A stretch of 54,348 bases of DNA from an uncultured Prevotellaceae bacterium (GCA_937877625.1 CALFJG010000073.1:1-54348), one strand, 5' to 3'. Positions 26,640 to 36,170 are shown, counted from the first letter of the stretch. The notes: generated by a model not told the origin, from the letters alone. Translations and numbers: made by a program.

Positions 26640-29396
26640 TCAGAAGTCAAAGGATTGTTGGCCGGTGAGTTCGTCCTCTATCTCTGTGCGCGTTTTGCTA
26701 TCGGAGAGGTCGGTTAGCGTTGTGTCGGTTGTGTCGCCTTGTGGTGTGTCGGCAGCAGGTGATTGTTCTTCTTCCTCTTCGGTAGGCTCGGGGTAGTGTA
26801 GTGGCTCAAGTTCCTCCACGTTTGCCACGGAGAGTGTGGTGACACGTTTGCCTTTTGCAGCCCATCCTTTTACGCCAACAAACTCTTCGCACTCCACCTC
26901 CAGTGGTTCGCGCACGGCATCTGCGCCGCCGTATGTGACACGCACACGTGGATAAGCCGCTTCGCTAAACACGGCAAGGCGTGTGTTGGCATCCTCGCCG
27001 AGGAAGTTGCGCGGACGTGTGGCGGAGGCTTTGTCAAAGCAGAAGCGTTTGATATAGAGGTATCCCTGCTGCGAAGCGTCGAAGAGTGCTGCGGTGAATA
27101 CTTGTGAGGCATCGAACTTGCGGATGAGCAGGAGGTCGTTTTCGTAGTGGTTGTTCGGGTCGAAGTTGGTGGTATAGAAGTCTCCGTTCTTGCGCACTAC
27201 GAGTACCAGGTCGTCGCTCTGAAACTCGCCCAGATATTGTCCGTGCTCGTCGAAGTTGAGGCGTTGCACATCGTGGTCGAACCATACTTTGCGTCCGCCG
27301 AGTGTACTCCCGCCGTGGCTCTTTAGTTGTATGCGATAGACGGGCAGGCGGGTGAGTAGGTTTCCACGTGCGCTGCGCCCTTTCACCATTAGCTCGCTGA
27401 AGTCGCGGTCGAAAAAGATTTTGCGCAGGCCGCGTTGTGGTTTGAGCGTTACTTTTATGACTTCGGCCTCTCCGTTTGGATTGACGGTGAAATACATCAC
27501 ACGGCTGCCGGGTGTGCCTTGCGTGAGGTCGTATTCGCGGTCGTGGGTGACACCGGTGACGTTGAAACGTTTTATGAAGTATGCACCGTCTGTGCCGTCG
27601 CGATAGACGGCGTTGTAGGTGATGCGTTTGTCGTTCTTGCGGAATACGGCGATGTGCATCACTTCGGCTTTTTTCTTTTCTGCTTTGCTACGTGTGGTCT
27701 CGCCGATAAAGAGTTTGTCGGCCACGCGTATCACTTTGTATGTTCCGTCGCGATAGAAGATTATGACATCGTCGATGTCGGAGCAGTTTTCCACAAATTC
27801 GTCTTTCTTAAGTCCTGTTCCTATAAATCCGTCGTGGCGGTTGATGTAGAGTTTCTGGTTTGCTTCGGCCACTTTTGTGGCTACGATGGTGTCGAAGGAG
27901 CGTATCTCGGTGCGGCGTGGGTGGGCGGGGGCGTATTTCTCGCGTATTTGTGCGAACCATTCGGCGGTGACTTCTGTCATACGCTTGAGGTCGCGCTCTA
28001 TGCGGGCTATCTCGTCCTTCATTCGTGCGATGGCTTCGTCGGCTTTGTCTTTGTTGAAACGCAGGATACGTGCCATCTTTATTTCAAGCAGGCGAAGTAT
28101 GTCTTCTTTTGTCACCTCGCGCACCATTTGTGGATAGAACGGTGTGAGGCGTTCGTCGATGTATTCACACGCTTCATCGTTGCTCTTGGCGAGTTCAAAT
28201 GGTCGGCCTTTGTAGATGCGTTCTTCTATGAAGATACGTTCGAGCGAGGCATAGTGGAGGCTTTCCATTAGTTCGCCGCGGCGTATCTGCAGTTCACGGC
28301 GCAGGAGTTCCTTGGTGCGCTCCACGGAGGCTTTGAGCACATCGCTCACCGTCATAAAACGCGGGTGTTTATCGTCTATCACGCAGCAATTGGGTGAGAT
28401 AGACACTTCGCAGTCGGTGAACGCATAGAGGGCATCAATGGTCTTGTCGCTACTTACGCCGGGGGCGAGTTGGATTTGTATCTCTACTTCTGCGGCGGTG
28501 TTGTCGTCAACGCGGCGTATCTTGATTTTCCCGCGTTCGTTGGCTTTCAGTATGCTTTCTATGAGCGATGAGGTGGTTTTGCCGTAGGGTATCTCGCGAA
28601 TGACGAGTGTTTTGGCATCGAGTTTCTCTATCTTGGCTCGTACACGCACCGCGCCCCCGCGCTGTCCGTCGTTATAGTTGCGTACGTCAATGAGTCCGCC
28701 AGTTTGAAAGTCGGGGAGTAGTTCGAAGGCTTCTTCGTGAAGATACTTTATGGCGGCATCGCAGATTTCGCCGAGGTTGTGGGGTAGGATTTTTGCCGAG
28801 AGTCCCACGGCAATGCCTTCTGCACCTTGTGCGAGGAGTAAGGGAAACTTCACGGGGAGTGTCACCGGCTCTTTGTTGCGCCCGTCGTAGGAGAGTTTCC
28901 ATTCGGTGGTCTTGGGGTTGAAGAGTACGTCGAGGGCGAACTTTGACAGGCGTGCTTCTATGTATCGCGGTGCGGCGGCTCCGTCGCCGGTGAGTATGTT
29001 GCCCCAGTTTCCCTGGCAGTCAACAAGGAGTTCTTTTTGCCCGAGGCCTACGAGTGCATCGCCTATACTGGCATCGCCGTGTGGGTGGAACTGCATCGTG
29101 TGGCCTACGATGTTGGCCACTTTGTTGTAGCGTCCGTCGTCGAGGCGTTTCATCGCGTGCATAATGCGGCGTTGCACGGGTTTGAAGCCATCGGAAAGAT
29201 GGGGTACGGCGCGTTCAAGGATGACGTAACTGGCGTAGTCAAGAAACCAGTTTTGATACATCCCTGTGAGTTGTTTCCGCTCGTTTTCCGTTGCCGAGGT
29301 AGTTTGTTGTGGGTTGTTGTCTTCGGGCTGCGCGTCGTGGGTTTGTGGCGCGAGGTCGTTGGGTTCTACGTTGTCGTCGTGTATAAGGTCGTTCAT
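26640..29396 (-). CDS. parC: DNA topoisomerase IV subunit A (ParC/GyrA family)
   Basis: 918 residues; the type IIA topoisomerase subunit that breaks and rejoins DNA. After an acidic, variable N-terminus (1-38) comes the breakage-reunion domain with SDGFKPVQRRIMHAM (68-82), GHTMQFHPHGDASIGDALV (98-116) and the catalytic Tyr145 in APRYIEARLS. The C-terminal domain lacks an obvious GyrA-box (QRRGGKG), which supports ParC rather than GyrA. The tail is acidic (PTEEEEEQSPAADTPQGD). No parE-type gene is adjacent. A -7 box lies 51 nt upstream. Confidence 0.88.
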   Translation of the reverse strand: MNDLIHDDNVEPNDLAPQTHDAQPEDNNPQQTTSATENERKQLTGMYQNWFLDYASYVILERAVPHLSDGFKPVQRRIMHAMKRLDDGRYNKVANIVGHTMQFHPHGDASIGDALVGLGQKELLVDCQGNWGNILTGDGAAAPRYIEARLSKFALDVLFNPKTTEWKLSYDGRNKEPVTLPVKFPLLLAQGAEGIAVGLSAKILPHNLGEICDAAIKYLHEEAFELLPDFQTGGLIDVRNYNDGQRGGAVRVRAKIEKLDAKTLVIREIPYGKTTSSLIESILKANERGKIKIRRVDDNTAAEVEIQIQLAPGVSSDKTIDALYAFTDCEVSISPNCCVIDDKHPRFMTVSDVLKASVERTKELLRRELQIRRGELMESLHYASLERIFIEERIYKGRPFELAKSNDEACEYIDERLTPFYPQMVREVTKEDILRLLEIKMARILRFNKDKADEAIARMKDEIARIERDLKRMTEVTAEWFAQIREKYAPAHPRRTEIRSFDTIVATKVAEANQKLYINRHDGFIGTGLKKDEFVENCSDIDDVIIFYRDGTYKVIRVADKLFIGETTRSKAEKKKAEVMHIAVFRKNDKRITYNAVYRDGTDGAYFIKRFNVTGVTHDREYDLTQGTPGSRVMYFTVNPNGEAEVIKVTLKPQRGLRKIFFDRDFSELMVKGRSARGNLLTRLPVYRIQLKSHGGSTLGGRKVWFDHDVQRLNFDEHGQYLGEFQSDDLVLVVRKNGDFYTTNFDPNNHYENDLLLIRKFDASQVFTAALFDASQQGYLYIKRFCFDKASATRPRNFLGEDANTRLAVFSEAAYPRVRVTYGGADAVREPLEVECEEFVGVKGWAAKGKRVTTLSVANVEELEPLHYPEPTEEEEEQSPAADTPQGDTTDTTLTDLSDSKTRTEIEDELTGQQSFDF

Positions 29397-29446
29397 AAAG
29401 AAAGGTGAGCAAAACGGATTTTTTCAGACTTCTCCGTTTTCACGAG

Positions 29447-29454
29447 CAAAGTTA
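29447..29454 (-). promoter_or_regulatory. -7 box of parC
   Basis: Minus strand TAACTTTG, a perfect TAnnTTTG, about 50 nt before the parC ATG. No matching -33 TTG. Confidence 0.45.
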
Positions 29455-29533
29455 TGCTTTTTTTTGTTTGTTTTTTGCTAAAGGCTTGAAAAATCAGTGG
29501 CGTTGGGCTTTGTGGAAAACTTTGTGCTTGGTG

Positions 29534-30088
29534 CTAAGGCCTTCCGCCTCCGAGGAAGCGCGGCGCATAGTAGGTGTCGGTTAAGCGGTTGACCACCACG
29601 CCGTTTGTGCTACTGGCGTGGATAAATGCGTTGTCTTTGAGGTATATGCCTACGTGTGAGCAGGTGCCTTGTCCGTTGGTGGTGAAGAAGACGAGGTCGC
29701 CCTGCCGCAATTTTTCGGTGTGGCGTTGTGGCACGTCTTTCTCGTATTGGTCTATGCTGCGTCGGTGGAGTGTTATGCCGTAAACGTCGCGGTAGATATT
29801 GGTGGTGAGCCCTGAGCAGTCAATTCCTGTGCGGTCGTTGCCGCCGTATCGGTATGGCGTGCCGAGATATGAGGCACAGGCTGTGAGAAGGCGTATATCA
29901 TCGCTGCGGTCGCTGCGAATGCCGAGTTGTTGCGCTGCAGTGGTGGTGGCTGGCGCGTTGGAGGGTATGTGTGTTGAGGCTTGTGGCTGTGTGTTGTTGT
30001 TTGCGGCGCGCGCAGGTGTGTAAGCACCGTCGGGCAAGCGTTGTGAGACGCACGATGTGAGCAGAGCGGCGAGAGTAAGAAAAAGCAT
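29534..30088 (-). CDS. NlpC/P60 cell-wall peptidase, lipoprotein
   Basis: 184 residues from the Met at 30088. A longer start at 30151 exists, but the shorter one opens directly on MLFLTLAALLTSC (lipobox Cys13) and is preceded by GGAG at 4 nt spacing. A low-complexity linker (about 20-52) leads to the NlpC/P60 domain with catalytic Cys91 in RTGIDCSGL, His145 in CSHVGIYL and His157 in FIHASS. Members cleave peptidoglycan stem peptides in the periplasm. It lies downstream of trxB on the same strand. The start codon and its ribosome site are inside a perfect 13-bp hairpin. Confidence 0.9.
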   Translation of the reverse strand: MLFLTLAALLTSCVSQRLPDGAYTPARAANNNTQPQASTHIPSNAPATTTAAQQLGIRSDRSDDIRLLTACASYLGTPYRYGGNDRTGIDCSGLTTNIYRDVYGITLHRRSIDQYEKDVPQRHTEKLRQGDLVFFTTNGQGTCSHVGIYLKDNAFIHASSTNGVVVNRLTDTYYAPRFLGGGRP

Positions 30089-30118
30089 AAAACTCCCGTT
30101 GTGAAGGAGTTTTATGCT
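30084..30118 (-). promoter_or_regulatory. hairpin sequestering the start codon of the NlpC/P60 gene
   Basis: In mRNA sense, AGCATAAAACTCC (30118-30106) pairs perfectly with GGAGTTTTATGCT (30096-30084) across a 9-nt loop. The 3' arm contains both the GGAG ribosome-binding site and the ATG at 30088-30086, so folding would hide translation initiation. Confidence 0.6.
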
Positions 30119-30205
30119 CTTTCTCTTTTGCGGAATGCTCTTTGTGGGCATAGCTGCGGTAGGTGTTGTTATTATGTGTGTCCTGCGGACGCAACTTTTT
30201 ATGCT

Positions 30206-31144
30206 TCACCTTTTAATTCCTTTGTCCACAAGATATCGCTCTGCTTCGAGTGCGGCTCGGCACCCTGCGGCGGCGGCGGTGATGGCCTGGCGATAGAGCG
30301 GGTCGGCCACGTCGCCTGCGGCAAACACGCCAGGTACTCGTGTTGTGGGGCGTGCGCCGTCGGTAACGATATATCCTTGTGCATCGGTTTCCACCCACGG
30401 CGTGAAGAGCTCGCTGTTGGGATGATGTCCTATGGCGAGGAAGAAGCCATCTATAGGCAGGTCGTACTCGCGTTCATCGGCCTCGCCACGGCGATAAACA
30501 AGGTGTGCGCCTTCTACCACGCCCTCACCGTAAAGACCGAGGGTGTTGGTTTCAAAGAGTATTTCTATTTTCGGGTTTTCTGCTACGCGTTGCTTCATTG
30601 CTTCGGAGGCGCGAAGGAACGGCTTACGCACAATCATATAAACTTTCTCGGCAAGCCCTGCGAGGTACGAGGCTTCTTCGCACGCTGTGTCGCCTCCGCC
30701 AACTACGGCAACGCGTCGGCGGCGATAGAAGAAGCCGTCGCACGTGGCGCAGGCACTGACACCGGCACCGCGATACTTCTCCTCGTCGGGCAGGCCTAAG
30801 TATTTGGCTGAGGCTCCGGTGGCGATGATTAGTGTGTGGCACTGTTCGGCTGTGCCGTCGTCGAACTCCACGGTGTAGGGTGGGGCTGTGAGGTCGCACT
30901 TCACGGCGGTGCGCGGACGTATCTCTGCGCCGAAACGCTCGGCTTGCTTGCGCAGGTCGGCCATCATTTGGTTGGCATCTACGCCATCGGGGTAGCCGGG
31001 GAAGTTTTCTATTTCTGTCGTGGTGGTGAGTTGGCCGCCGGGCTGGAGGCCCTCGCACACTACGGGTGTGAGGCCTGCACGGGCGGCATAGAGTGCGGCG
31101 GTGTAGCCTGCCGGTCCGGCACCGAGTATCAGTAGGCTTAGCAT
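30206..31144 (-). CDS. trxB: thioredoxin reductase
   Basis: 312 residues; FAD/NADPH disulfide reductase that keeps thioredoxin reduced. An FAD-binding GAGPAGYTAALYAARAG is at 8-24, the redox-active CATC is at 132-135 in ACATCDGFFYRRR, the NADPH-binding VVGGGDTACEEASYLAGL follows, and the C-terminal FAD motif is GVFAAGDVADPLYRQAITAAAAG. It lies 60 nt after the LolA-like gene on the same strand. The ftsK-lolA-trxB order is commonly conserved in Bacteroidales (family knowledge). Confidence 0.96.
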   Translation of the reverse strand: MLSLLILGAGPAGYTAALYAARAGLTPVVCEGLQPGGQLTTTTEIENFPGYPDGVDANQMMADLRKQAERFGAEIRPRTAVKCDLTAPPYTVEFDDGTAEQCHTLIIATGASAKYLGLPDEEKYRGAGVSACATCDGFFYRRRRVAVVGGGDTACEEASYLAGLAEKVYMIVRKPFLRASEAMKQRVAENPKIEILFETNTLGLYGEGVVEGAHLVYRRGEADEREYDLPIDGFFLAIGHHPNSELFTPWVETDAQGYIVTDGARPTTRVPGVFAAGDVADPLYRQAITAAAAGCRAALEAERYLVDKGIKR

Positions 31145-31204
31145 AATTGATGTAGGAGGCTTTCTTATATATATATAATATGGAGTGCGTTGTTCGCTGA
31201 CGCT

Positions 31205-31852
31205 TTAGCGCAGGTCAATAATTTCAAAGTTGGGGAAGTTGGCGGTATTAAGCACAAAGTCGCTATCGGGGAAGCGTATGCCTGTCTTGATGGAGTTGAC
31301 GCGTATTTTGAGCCAGTTTTTCTTTCCCATACGCACGCGCACGGAGAAAGGCATTTTGTCGGCTCCGATGCTGATGTACATTTCTTGTATAGGGTTCTTG
31401 GTAGATTTTGATACGAGGTGTACATCGCTGATAGGTTTTCCCTCGTACACGTCGTCCTCTACGCTGAGGAGATAGCCTTGTTTGTAAATGTCGATGAAGC
31501 TATACGGGTTGATTTGTTGTAGTTCGGTGCGTGTGGGTTTGCTGATGTATATCTCGTTGCTTCCTGTTTCGAGTGCCCATAGCGTTGTGCCGTCAAACCA
31601 TTGTGAGATTTGTGCGGATTCAAGTTTGAATTTGCGTCCTTTTACGTTGAGTGTACCGCTTGTTTCTCCTGCTTGGTCGGTGCCTACATAGCTTGTGGCG
31701 GTGAAGTTTGTTTGTATGCCGCCGGCATTTTTTAGTTTCGCCGCCACTTGGTCGAGCAGTTCGCGCGCGTTATTTTCTTGTGCTTGGAGCAGGGTGGGTG
31801 TGAGGGCTGAAAGGGTGAGGAGGGCAAGGAGTAGGAGTGATTTCTTTTTCAT
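31205..31852 (-). CDS. LolA-like outer-membrane lipoprotein carrier
   Basis: 215 residues with a signal peptide (MKKKSLLLLALLTLSALTPTLLQAQ). The LolA/LppC-like beta-sheet region runs from about 30 to 212, including GIQTNFTATSY, GTLNVKGRKFKLESAQISQWFDGTTLWAL and a C-terminal IRFPDSDFVLNTANFPNFEIIDLR. By family it is a periplasmic chaperone carrying lipoproteins to the outer membrane. It lies between ftsK and trxB. A -7 box stands 32 nt upstream. Confidence 0.85.
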   Translation of the reverse strand: MKKKSLLLLALLTLSALTPTLLQAQENNARELLDQVAAKLKNAGGIQTNFTATSYVGTDQAGETSGTLNVKGRKFKLESAQISQWFDGTTLWALETGSNEIYISKPTRTELQQINPYSFIDIYKQGYLLSVEDDVYEGKPISDVHLVSKSTKNPIQEMYISIGADKMPFSVRVRMGKKNWLKIRVNSIKTGIRFPDSDFVLNTANFPNFEIIDLR

Positions 31853-31883
31853 AGTGTTCGTGTTTTGCGTGTCGTTTCTGGGG

Positions 31884-31891
31884 CAAAGGTA
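31884..31891 (-). promoter_or_regulatory. -7 box of the LolA-like gene
   Basis: Minus strand TACCTTTG. A TTG is present upstream, but with a 16-nt spacer, shorter than the usual 19-20. Confidence 0.4.
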
Positions 31892-31979
31892 GAAATTCCT
31901 TGTAAAGCAATGAAATAAAGCGGTTCGAATGGCGGTTTATTAAAGTTTTTTAACCGCGTGTGCCGTTTCGTGCTATGTC

Positions 31980-34514
31980 TTAGTTGCCTCGCAGACTAAC
32001 GAGCAGGTTTTCGAGTTGGTTGAGGTCGGCAATGAGTACCTCGCGTGGCTTGCTGCCTTGTGCGGGTCCCACGATGCCTGCTTTGCATAGTTGGTCCATC
32101 AGTCGGCCGGCACGGTTGTAGCCGATGCTAAACTTTCGCTGAATGAGCGAGGTGCTGCCTTGTTGCTCCACCACAATCATTCGTGCCACCTCGTCGAACA
32201 TGGTGTCGAGCGTTTCGTTCATCGGTGTGCCGCTGCTTGCGGTGCCGCTTTCCTCGGCCTCTACCTCGGGGAGGTAGTAGGGTGGCAGGAAGCCGGGCTG
32301 CTCTTCAATGAACTGGCAGATGCGTTCCACCTCGGGTGTGTCAACGAATGCGCATTGCACACGCACGGGGTCGGCACCGCTCATACCGCTGAGGAAGAGC
32401 ATATCGCCTTTGCCCACGAGTTGGTTGGCACCCGTGCGGTCGAGGATTGTGCGGCTGTCGATTTGCGACATCACTTTGAACGACATACGTGCGGGGAAGT
32501 TGGCTTTGATTGTGCCGGTGATGATGTTTGTGGTGGGTCGCTGTGTAGCGATGACCATATGCATACCCACGGCACGCGCTAACTGTGCGATACGTGCTAT
32601 GGGGAGCTCCACTTCCTTGCCGGCGGTCATAATAAGGTCGCCAAACTCGTCTATCACAATGACTACGTACGGCATAAATTCGTGTCCGTGCTCAGGATTT
32701 AGTTTGCGCGACTTGAATTTGTCGTTATATTCCTTGATGTTGCGTGCCTTGGCTTTCTTGAGTAGGTCGTAGCGGTGATCCATCATTTTGCAAAGGCTGC
32801 GAAGGGTTTGTACCACTTTGCTCACGTCGGTGATGATGGGGTCTTCCTGCTCGGGCAAGGTGGCGATAAAGTATTTCTCGAGCGCGGCATAGATATTTAG
32901 CTCCACCTTTTTGGGATCTACAAGCACGAGCTTCAGTTCGGCGGGATGCTTTTTATAGAGCAACGACGTGATAAGTGCGTTGAGGCCTACGGACTTTCCT
33001 TGTCCGGTGGCACCAGCGACAAGTAGGTGTGGCATTTTTGCCAGGTCCACCATAAACACCTCGTTAGTGATGGTCTTTCCGAGTGCCACGGGTAGTTCAT
33101 AACGGCTCTGTTCGAACGAACGGCTGTTGAGAACGCTCTCCATAGAGACGATGCGCGGCTTGTTGTTGGGTACTTCGATACCTATGGTGCCTTTCCCCGG
33201 TATCGGGGCTATGATACGTATGCCGAGTGCCGAGAGGCTCAGTGCGATGTCGTTTTCCAGGTTGCGTATCTTGCTGATGCGTACGCCGGGGGCCGGTGTG
33301 ATTTCGTAGAGAGTGATTGTGGGGCCGATGGTTGCGGTGATACGTGTGATTTCCACGTCGAAGTTTCGTAGCACCTCCCTAATGCGCTCGCTATTGGCGC
33401 GTTGCTCTTGCTCGTTGATGGTGATGCCGTCGTCGTCGTATTGTTTCAGGAGGGAGAGTTTGGGAAATTTATAGTTCTCCAGGTCTTTGCGTGGGTCGTA
33501 GGGCTCAAATTCGGCGGGCAGTCCGCCGAGGGTGTTTTTCTCGGCTTGCTTGTCGTCGCCGGGGCGTTTGAAGGTCACCGACACTACACCGTTTTCTGTC
33601 GTTTCGTTCGACTGTGCTGCGGTTTTTGCGGGCTCTTTCTTTGTAGCGGCAGTGGCGGCGGTGGGTGTGAACTCCATCACTACGGTCTCGGCACGCGGCG
33701 CATCGGGGTTGCGGTCGTCGATGTCTTCGTCTTCATAGTATCCCTGCCGGTGGCTCTCTGATGTTTTGTCTTCCGAGGACGATACGTTGATGAGCGTCTC
33801 CCACCACCGCTTCTTTCGCGGCGTGTCGTGCGGCGTGTCGTCGCGCGGCGTGTCGTCTGACTTCGCGTTGTTGCGCAGGTAGCTTTCGGGGTTGGCCGCC
33901 AAGCGCACGAGTATCTTGGTACGCTGGCTGAGATAGGTGAAATAGAGCAGTATGCAAACGAGCAGTATCAGCACGCAGCCTACCATTCCTACGTTGTCGG
34001 CGAGGCATATCCGCAGGGCATCGCCGTGTTTGCCGCCTATGGGGAAATAGAAAAGTTCTTTGATGGTGTCGGAAAACTCGGCGATGGTGCTTAGTGTGGC
34101 ACTGCCCCACACCATAAGGAACGTGGAGTGGAGGAACCACTTCACTACATTCAGCCGGTGCGCCCGTATCAGCCGCATACTGAGCATAAGCAAAAAGACA
34201 GGTATAAAGAACGAGCAGAGGCCGAAGAGGTCGTTCATCAGAAAGTATGAGAGGCGCGCGCCATAGATTCCGGCAAGGTTTGCCGCGTGCTCCAGGTTGC
34301 CGTTCTCCACGCCGCTCTGGTCGGCTGCGCCGGCGGAGAAGTTGGATATCATAGATATTGTCATCACCAGCGCGATGGCAAGTAATACAATGCCTATGGC
34401 GAAGAGAATAGTGTCTAAAGAGATGCGCCCGACAGCTTCTGCCATCTGCGCCCATGCCGACGGTGAAGCCTGCTTACGTGCCTTCGCCGCCGTCTTGCGT
34501 TTTTTTGCAGACAT
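31980..34514 (-). CDS. ftsK: DNA translocase FtsK
   Basis: 844 residues. The N-terminal membrane part has about four helices (33-58, 90-113, 126-146 and 177-194). A hydrophilic linker (about 200-370) includes a small DDTPRDDTPHDTPRKK repeat. The motor domain has Walker A GATGQGKSV at 501-509 and a Walker B-type VVIVIDEFGDL further on. The gamma winged-helix domain lies at about 775-840 (SLIQRKFSIGYNRAGRLMDQL). It pumps chromosome dimers through the division septum and usually acts with XerC/D. Its promoter is about 270 nt upstream, leaving a long leader. Confidence 0.96.
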   Translation of the reverse strand: MSAKKRKTAAKARKQASPSAWAQMAEAVGRISLDTILFAIGIVLLAIALVMTISMISNFSAGAADQSGVENGNLEHAANLAGIYGARLSYFLMNDLFGLCSFFIPVFLLMLSMRLIRAHRLNVVKWFLHSTFLMVWGSATLSTIAEFSDTIKELFYFPIGGKHGDALRICLADNVGMVGCVLILLVCILLYFTYLSQRTKILVRLAANPESYLRNNAKSDDTPRDDTPHDTPRKKRWWETLINVSSSEDKTSESHRQGYYEDEDIDDRNPDAPRAETVVMEFTPTAATAATKKEPAKTAAQSNETTENGVVSVTFKRPGDDKQAEKNTLGGLPAEFEPYDPRKDLENYKFPKLSLLKQYDDDGITINEQEQRANSERIREVLRNFDVEITRITATIGPTITLYEITPAPGVRISKIRNLENDIALSLSALGIRIIAPIPGKGTIGIEVPNNKPRIVSMESVLNSRSFEQSRYELPVALGKTITNEVFMVDLAKMPHLLVAGATGQGKSVGLNALITSLLYKKHPAELKLVLVDPKKVELNIYAALEKYFIATLPEQEDPIITDVSKVVQTLRSLCKMMDHRYDLLKKAKARNIKEYNDKFKSRKLNPEHGHEFMPYVVIVIDEFGDLIMTAGKEVELPIARIAQLARAVGMHMVIATQRPTTNIITGTIKANFPARMSFKVMSQIDSRTILDRTGANQLVGKGDMLFLSGMSGADPVRVQCAFVDTPEVERICQFIEEQPGFLPPYYLPEVEAEESGTASSGTPMNETLDTMFDEVARMIVVEQQGSTSLIQRKFSIGYNRAGRLMDQLCKAGIVGPAQGSKPREVLIADLNQLENLLVSLRGN

Positions 34515-34786
34515 GCGTTTGGTATTTCCTTTTTCTTGTCTTTTTCCTTTAAGGCGGGTTCTCTTAATTCGCTTTGTCAGATTTCTGAGCTATTTCTGCT
34601 TTCAGCCTGACAGACGGAGAGTGAGTGTAGCGGGCTACACGAAACTTACAGCGGGAAGCACATAGAGCCATAAAGATGACAAAAGGCTTAAGCCCTATCT
34701 ATGTCAGACTTAACTGTGGAAATGAATAGAACCCACCTTTAATTCCTTTCGCGCCGACGGCCTATGGTTTAGGCTGAAGCGCGGCG
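34515..34786 (-). other. 272-nt leader of ftsK, no gene seen
   Basis: Between the ftsK start and its promoter there is no convincing ORF. Two inverted segments near the ends, GCTTTCAGCCT (about 34598) and AGGCTGAAGC (about 34771), could bring the leader into a closed structure. I could not assign it to a known riboswitch or ribosomal-protein leader. Confidence 0.4.
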
Positions 34787-34817
34787 CAAAAGTAGCATAT
34801 TTTTTTGATTTATACAA
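34787..34817 (-). promoter_or_regulatory. ftsK promoter
   Basis: Minus strand TTG at 34817-34815, a 20-nt spacer, and TACTTTTG at 34794-34787. Both elements and the spacing fit the Bacteroidetes consensus. It is back to back with the M64 promoter. Confidence 0.65.
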
Positions 34818-34834
34818 GATTTGTTAAAACGAGA

Positions 34835-34865
34835 TTTGTGTCTTTCTTAAAATTCCCTACTTTTG
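34835..34865 (+). promoter_or_regulatory. promoter of the M64 peptidase gene
   Basis: TTTG at 34835-34838, a 19-nt spacer, and TACTTTTG at 34858-34865, 37 nt before the ATG at 34902. A longer open frame begins at a TTG inside this -7 box and is therefore not the start. Confidence 0.72.
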
Positions 34866-34901
34866 CGCTGTGTTAATAGTCATAACTCTACGCTTTTCAC
34901 A

Positions 34902-36170
34902 ATGACCTTCTTACGACATTTCATTACGCTGTCTCTTTTTCTGTTAGTGCTTCCCACGTCCGCCGACGCGTCGGTGCTCTTCTCCGAGTGGTTTGACGAT
35001 GCTACGTTGCGCCTCAACTATATCCTCTCTGGCACCAACGCTACACAGGACATCGCCCTCCACACTATGGCACGTTTGCCGCAGTGGGCGGGGCGGCGTG
35101 TGAATCTCGACAAATTGTTGCTCGACGGCAACGGACAAGTGGAGCTCACCGACAGTGCTACGGGGCAACGCATCTATATCTGTTCGTTCAGCACGCTTTT
35201 TCAGGAGTGGCAACACTCGGAAGAGGCGACACAGGTGCGCCGGGCTTTTGAAACCGTCCAACTCGTGCCTATGCCACGTCGCACAGCCTATGCCACGCTG
35301 CGCCTCTACAACAGCCACTGCCAAATCGTGGCAGAGCTGCGCCACAAGGTGTCGCCCCACGACATACTTATCCGACGCGGCAGAGCCACGAGCCACCACT
35401 CCGTGACGCAACTCCACGGCACCACCCCCGATAAGGGTATAGACCTCGTCTATGTCGCCGAGGGCTATAGCCCCACACAGCGTGAACTATTCCTTAGCGA
35501 CGCACGCACAGCCATGGATGCCTTGTTCAGCCACGAGCCTTTTCGTACCCTGCGCCACCGCTTTAATGTGTATGCACTATTTGTGCCTTCCGAGCGCGAA
35601 GATGTGAGTCGCCCCGGCGAGGGGCTGTGGCACGACACGCCCTGTGGCTCCCACTTCAATACGCTCTATTCCGACCGTTACTTGATGACCGAGAAACTCT
35701 TTCAGCTCTACGACCTATTAGAAGGCATTCCTGTGGAGCACGTTGTCGTGTTGGCTAACACACAAACCTATGGCGGTGGAGGCATATACAACCTCTACGC
35801 TATGACAAGTGCTCGACAGGCGTGGTTTCGCCCTGTCGTGGTACACGAGTTCGGACATAGCTTCGCAGGCTTAGCCGACGAGTATTTCTACGATGACCAG
35901 TATGAGACCTTCTACCCCGAGGGTGTAGAGCCGTGGGAGCCCAATCTCTCCACACTCACCCATTTCGACAAGAAATGGGCGCATCTGCTTACCGATGCCG
36001 CCGCGCTGTCGGAAGGCATCGGCGTGTTCGAGGGCGGTGGCTACCAGAGCCACGGTGTTTACCGCCCGAGCGACAACTGCCGGATGCGTACCAACGAGTA
36101 TCCCACGTTTTGTCCCGTTTGTCGCCAAGCAATAGAAAAAACCATCAGATACCACACCGAGCCTATCTAA
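34902..36170 (+). CDS. peptidase M64 (IgA-peptidase M64 family)
   Basis: 422 residues from the ATG at 34902: a signal peptide (MTFLRHFITLSLFLLVLPTSADA), an N-terminal beta domain (about 25-160), then the metalloprotease domain with HEFGH at 315-319 and Asp326 in GLADEYFYDD, the HExxHxxGxxD-type zinc site of M64. Typical M64 text around it: DLVYVAEGYS and NTQTYGGGGIYNLY. The end carries a cysteine-containing segment (YPTFCPVCRQAIEKTI). It is a secreted or periplasmic zinc endopeptidase. The family is named for an IgA protease of a gut bacterium; the substrate here is not known. It has its own strong promoter and is followed 55 nt later by a YhcH gene. Confidence 0.9.
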   Translation: MTFLRHFITLSLFLLVLPTSADASVLFSEWFDDATLRLNYILSGTNATQDIALHTMARLPQWAGRRVNLDKLLLDGNGQVELTDSATGQRIYICSFSTLFQEWQHSEEATQVRRAFETVQLVPMPRRTAYATLRLYNSHCQIVAELRHKVSPHDILIRRGRATSHHSVTQLHGTTPDKGIDLVYVAEGYSPTQRELFLSDARTAMDALFSHEPFRTLRHRFNVYALFVPSEREDVSRPGEGLWHDTPCGSHFNTLYSDRYLMTEKLFQLYDLLEGIPVEHVVVLANTQTYGGGGIYNLYAMTSARQAWFRPVVVHEFGHSFAGLADEYFYDDQYETFYPEGVEPWEPNLSTLTHFDKKWAHLLTDAAALSEGIGVFEGGGYQSHGVYRPSDNCRMRTNEYPTFCPVCRQAIEKTIRYHTEPI

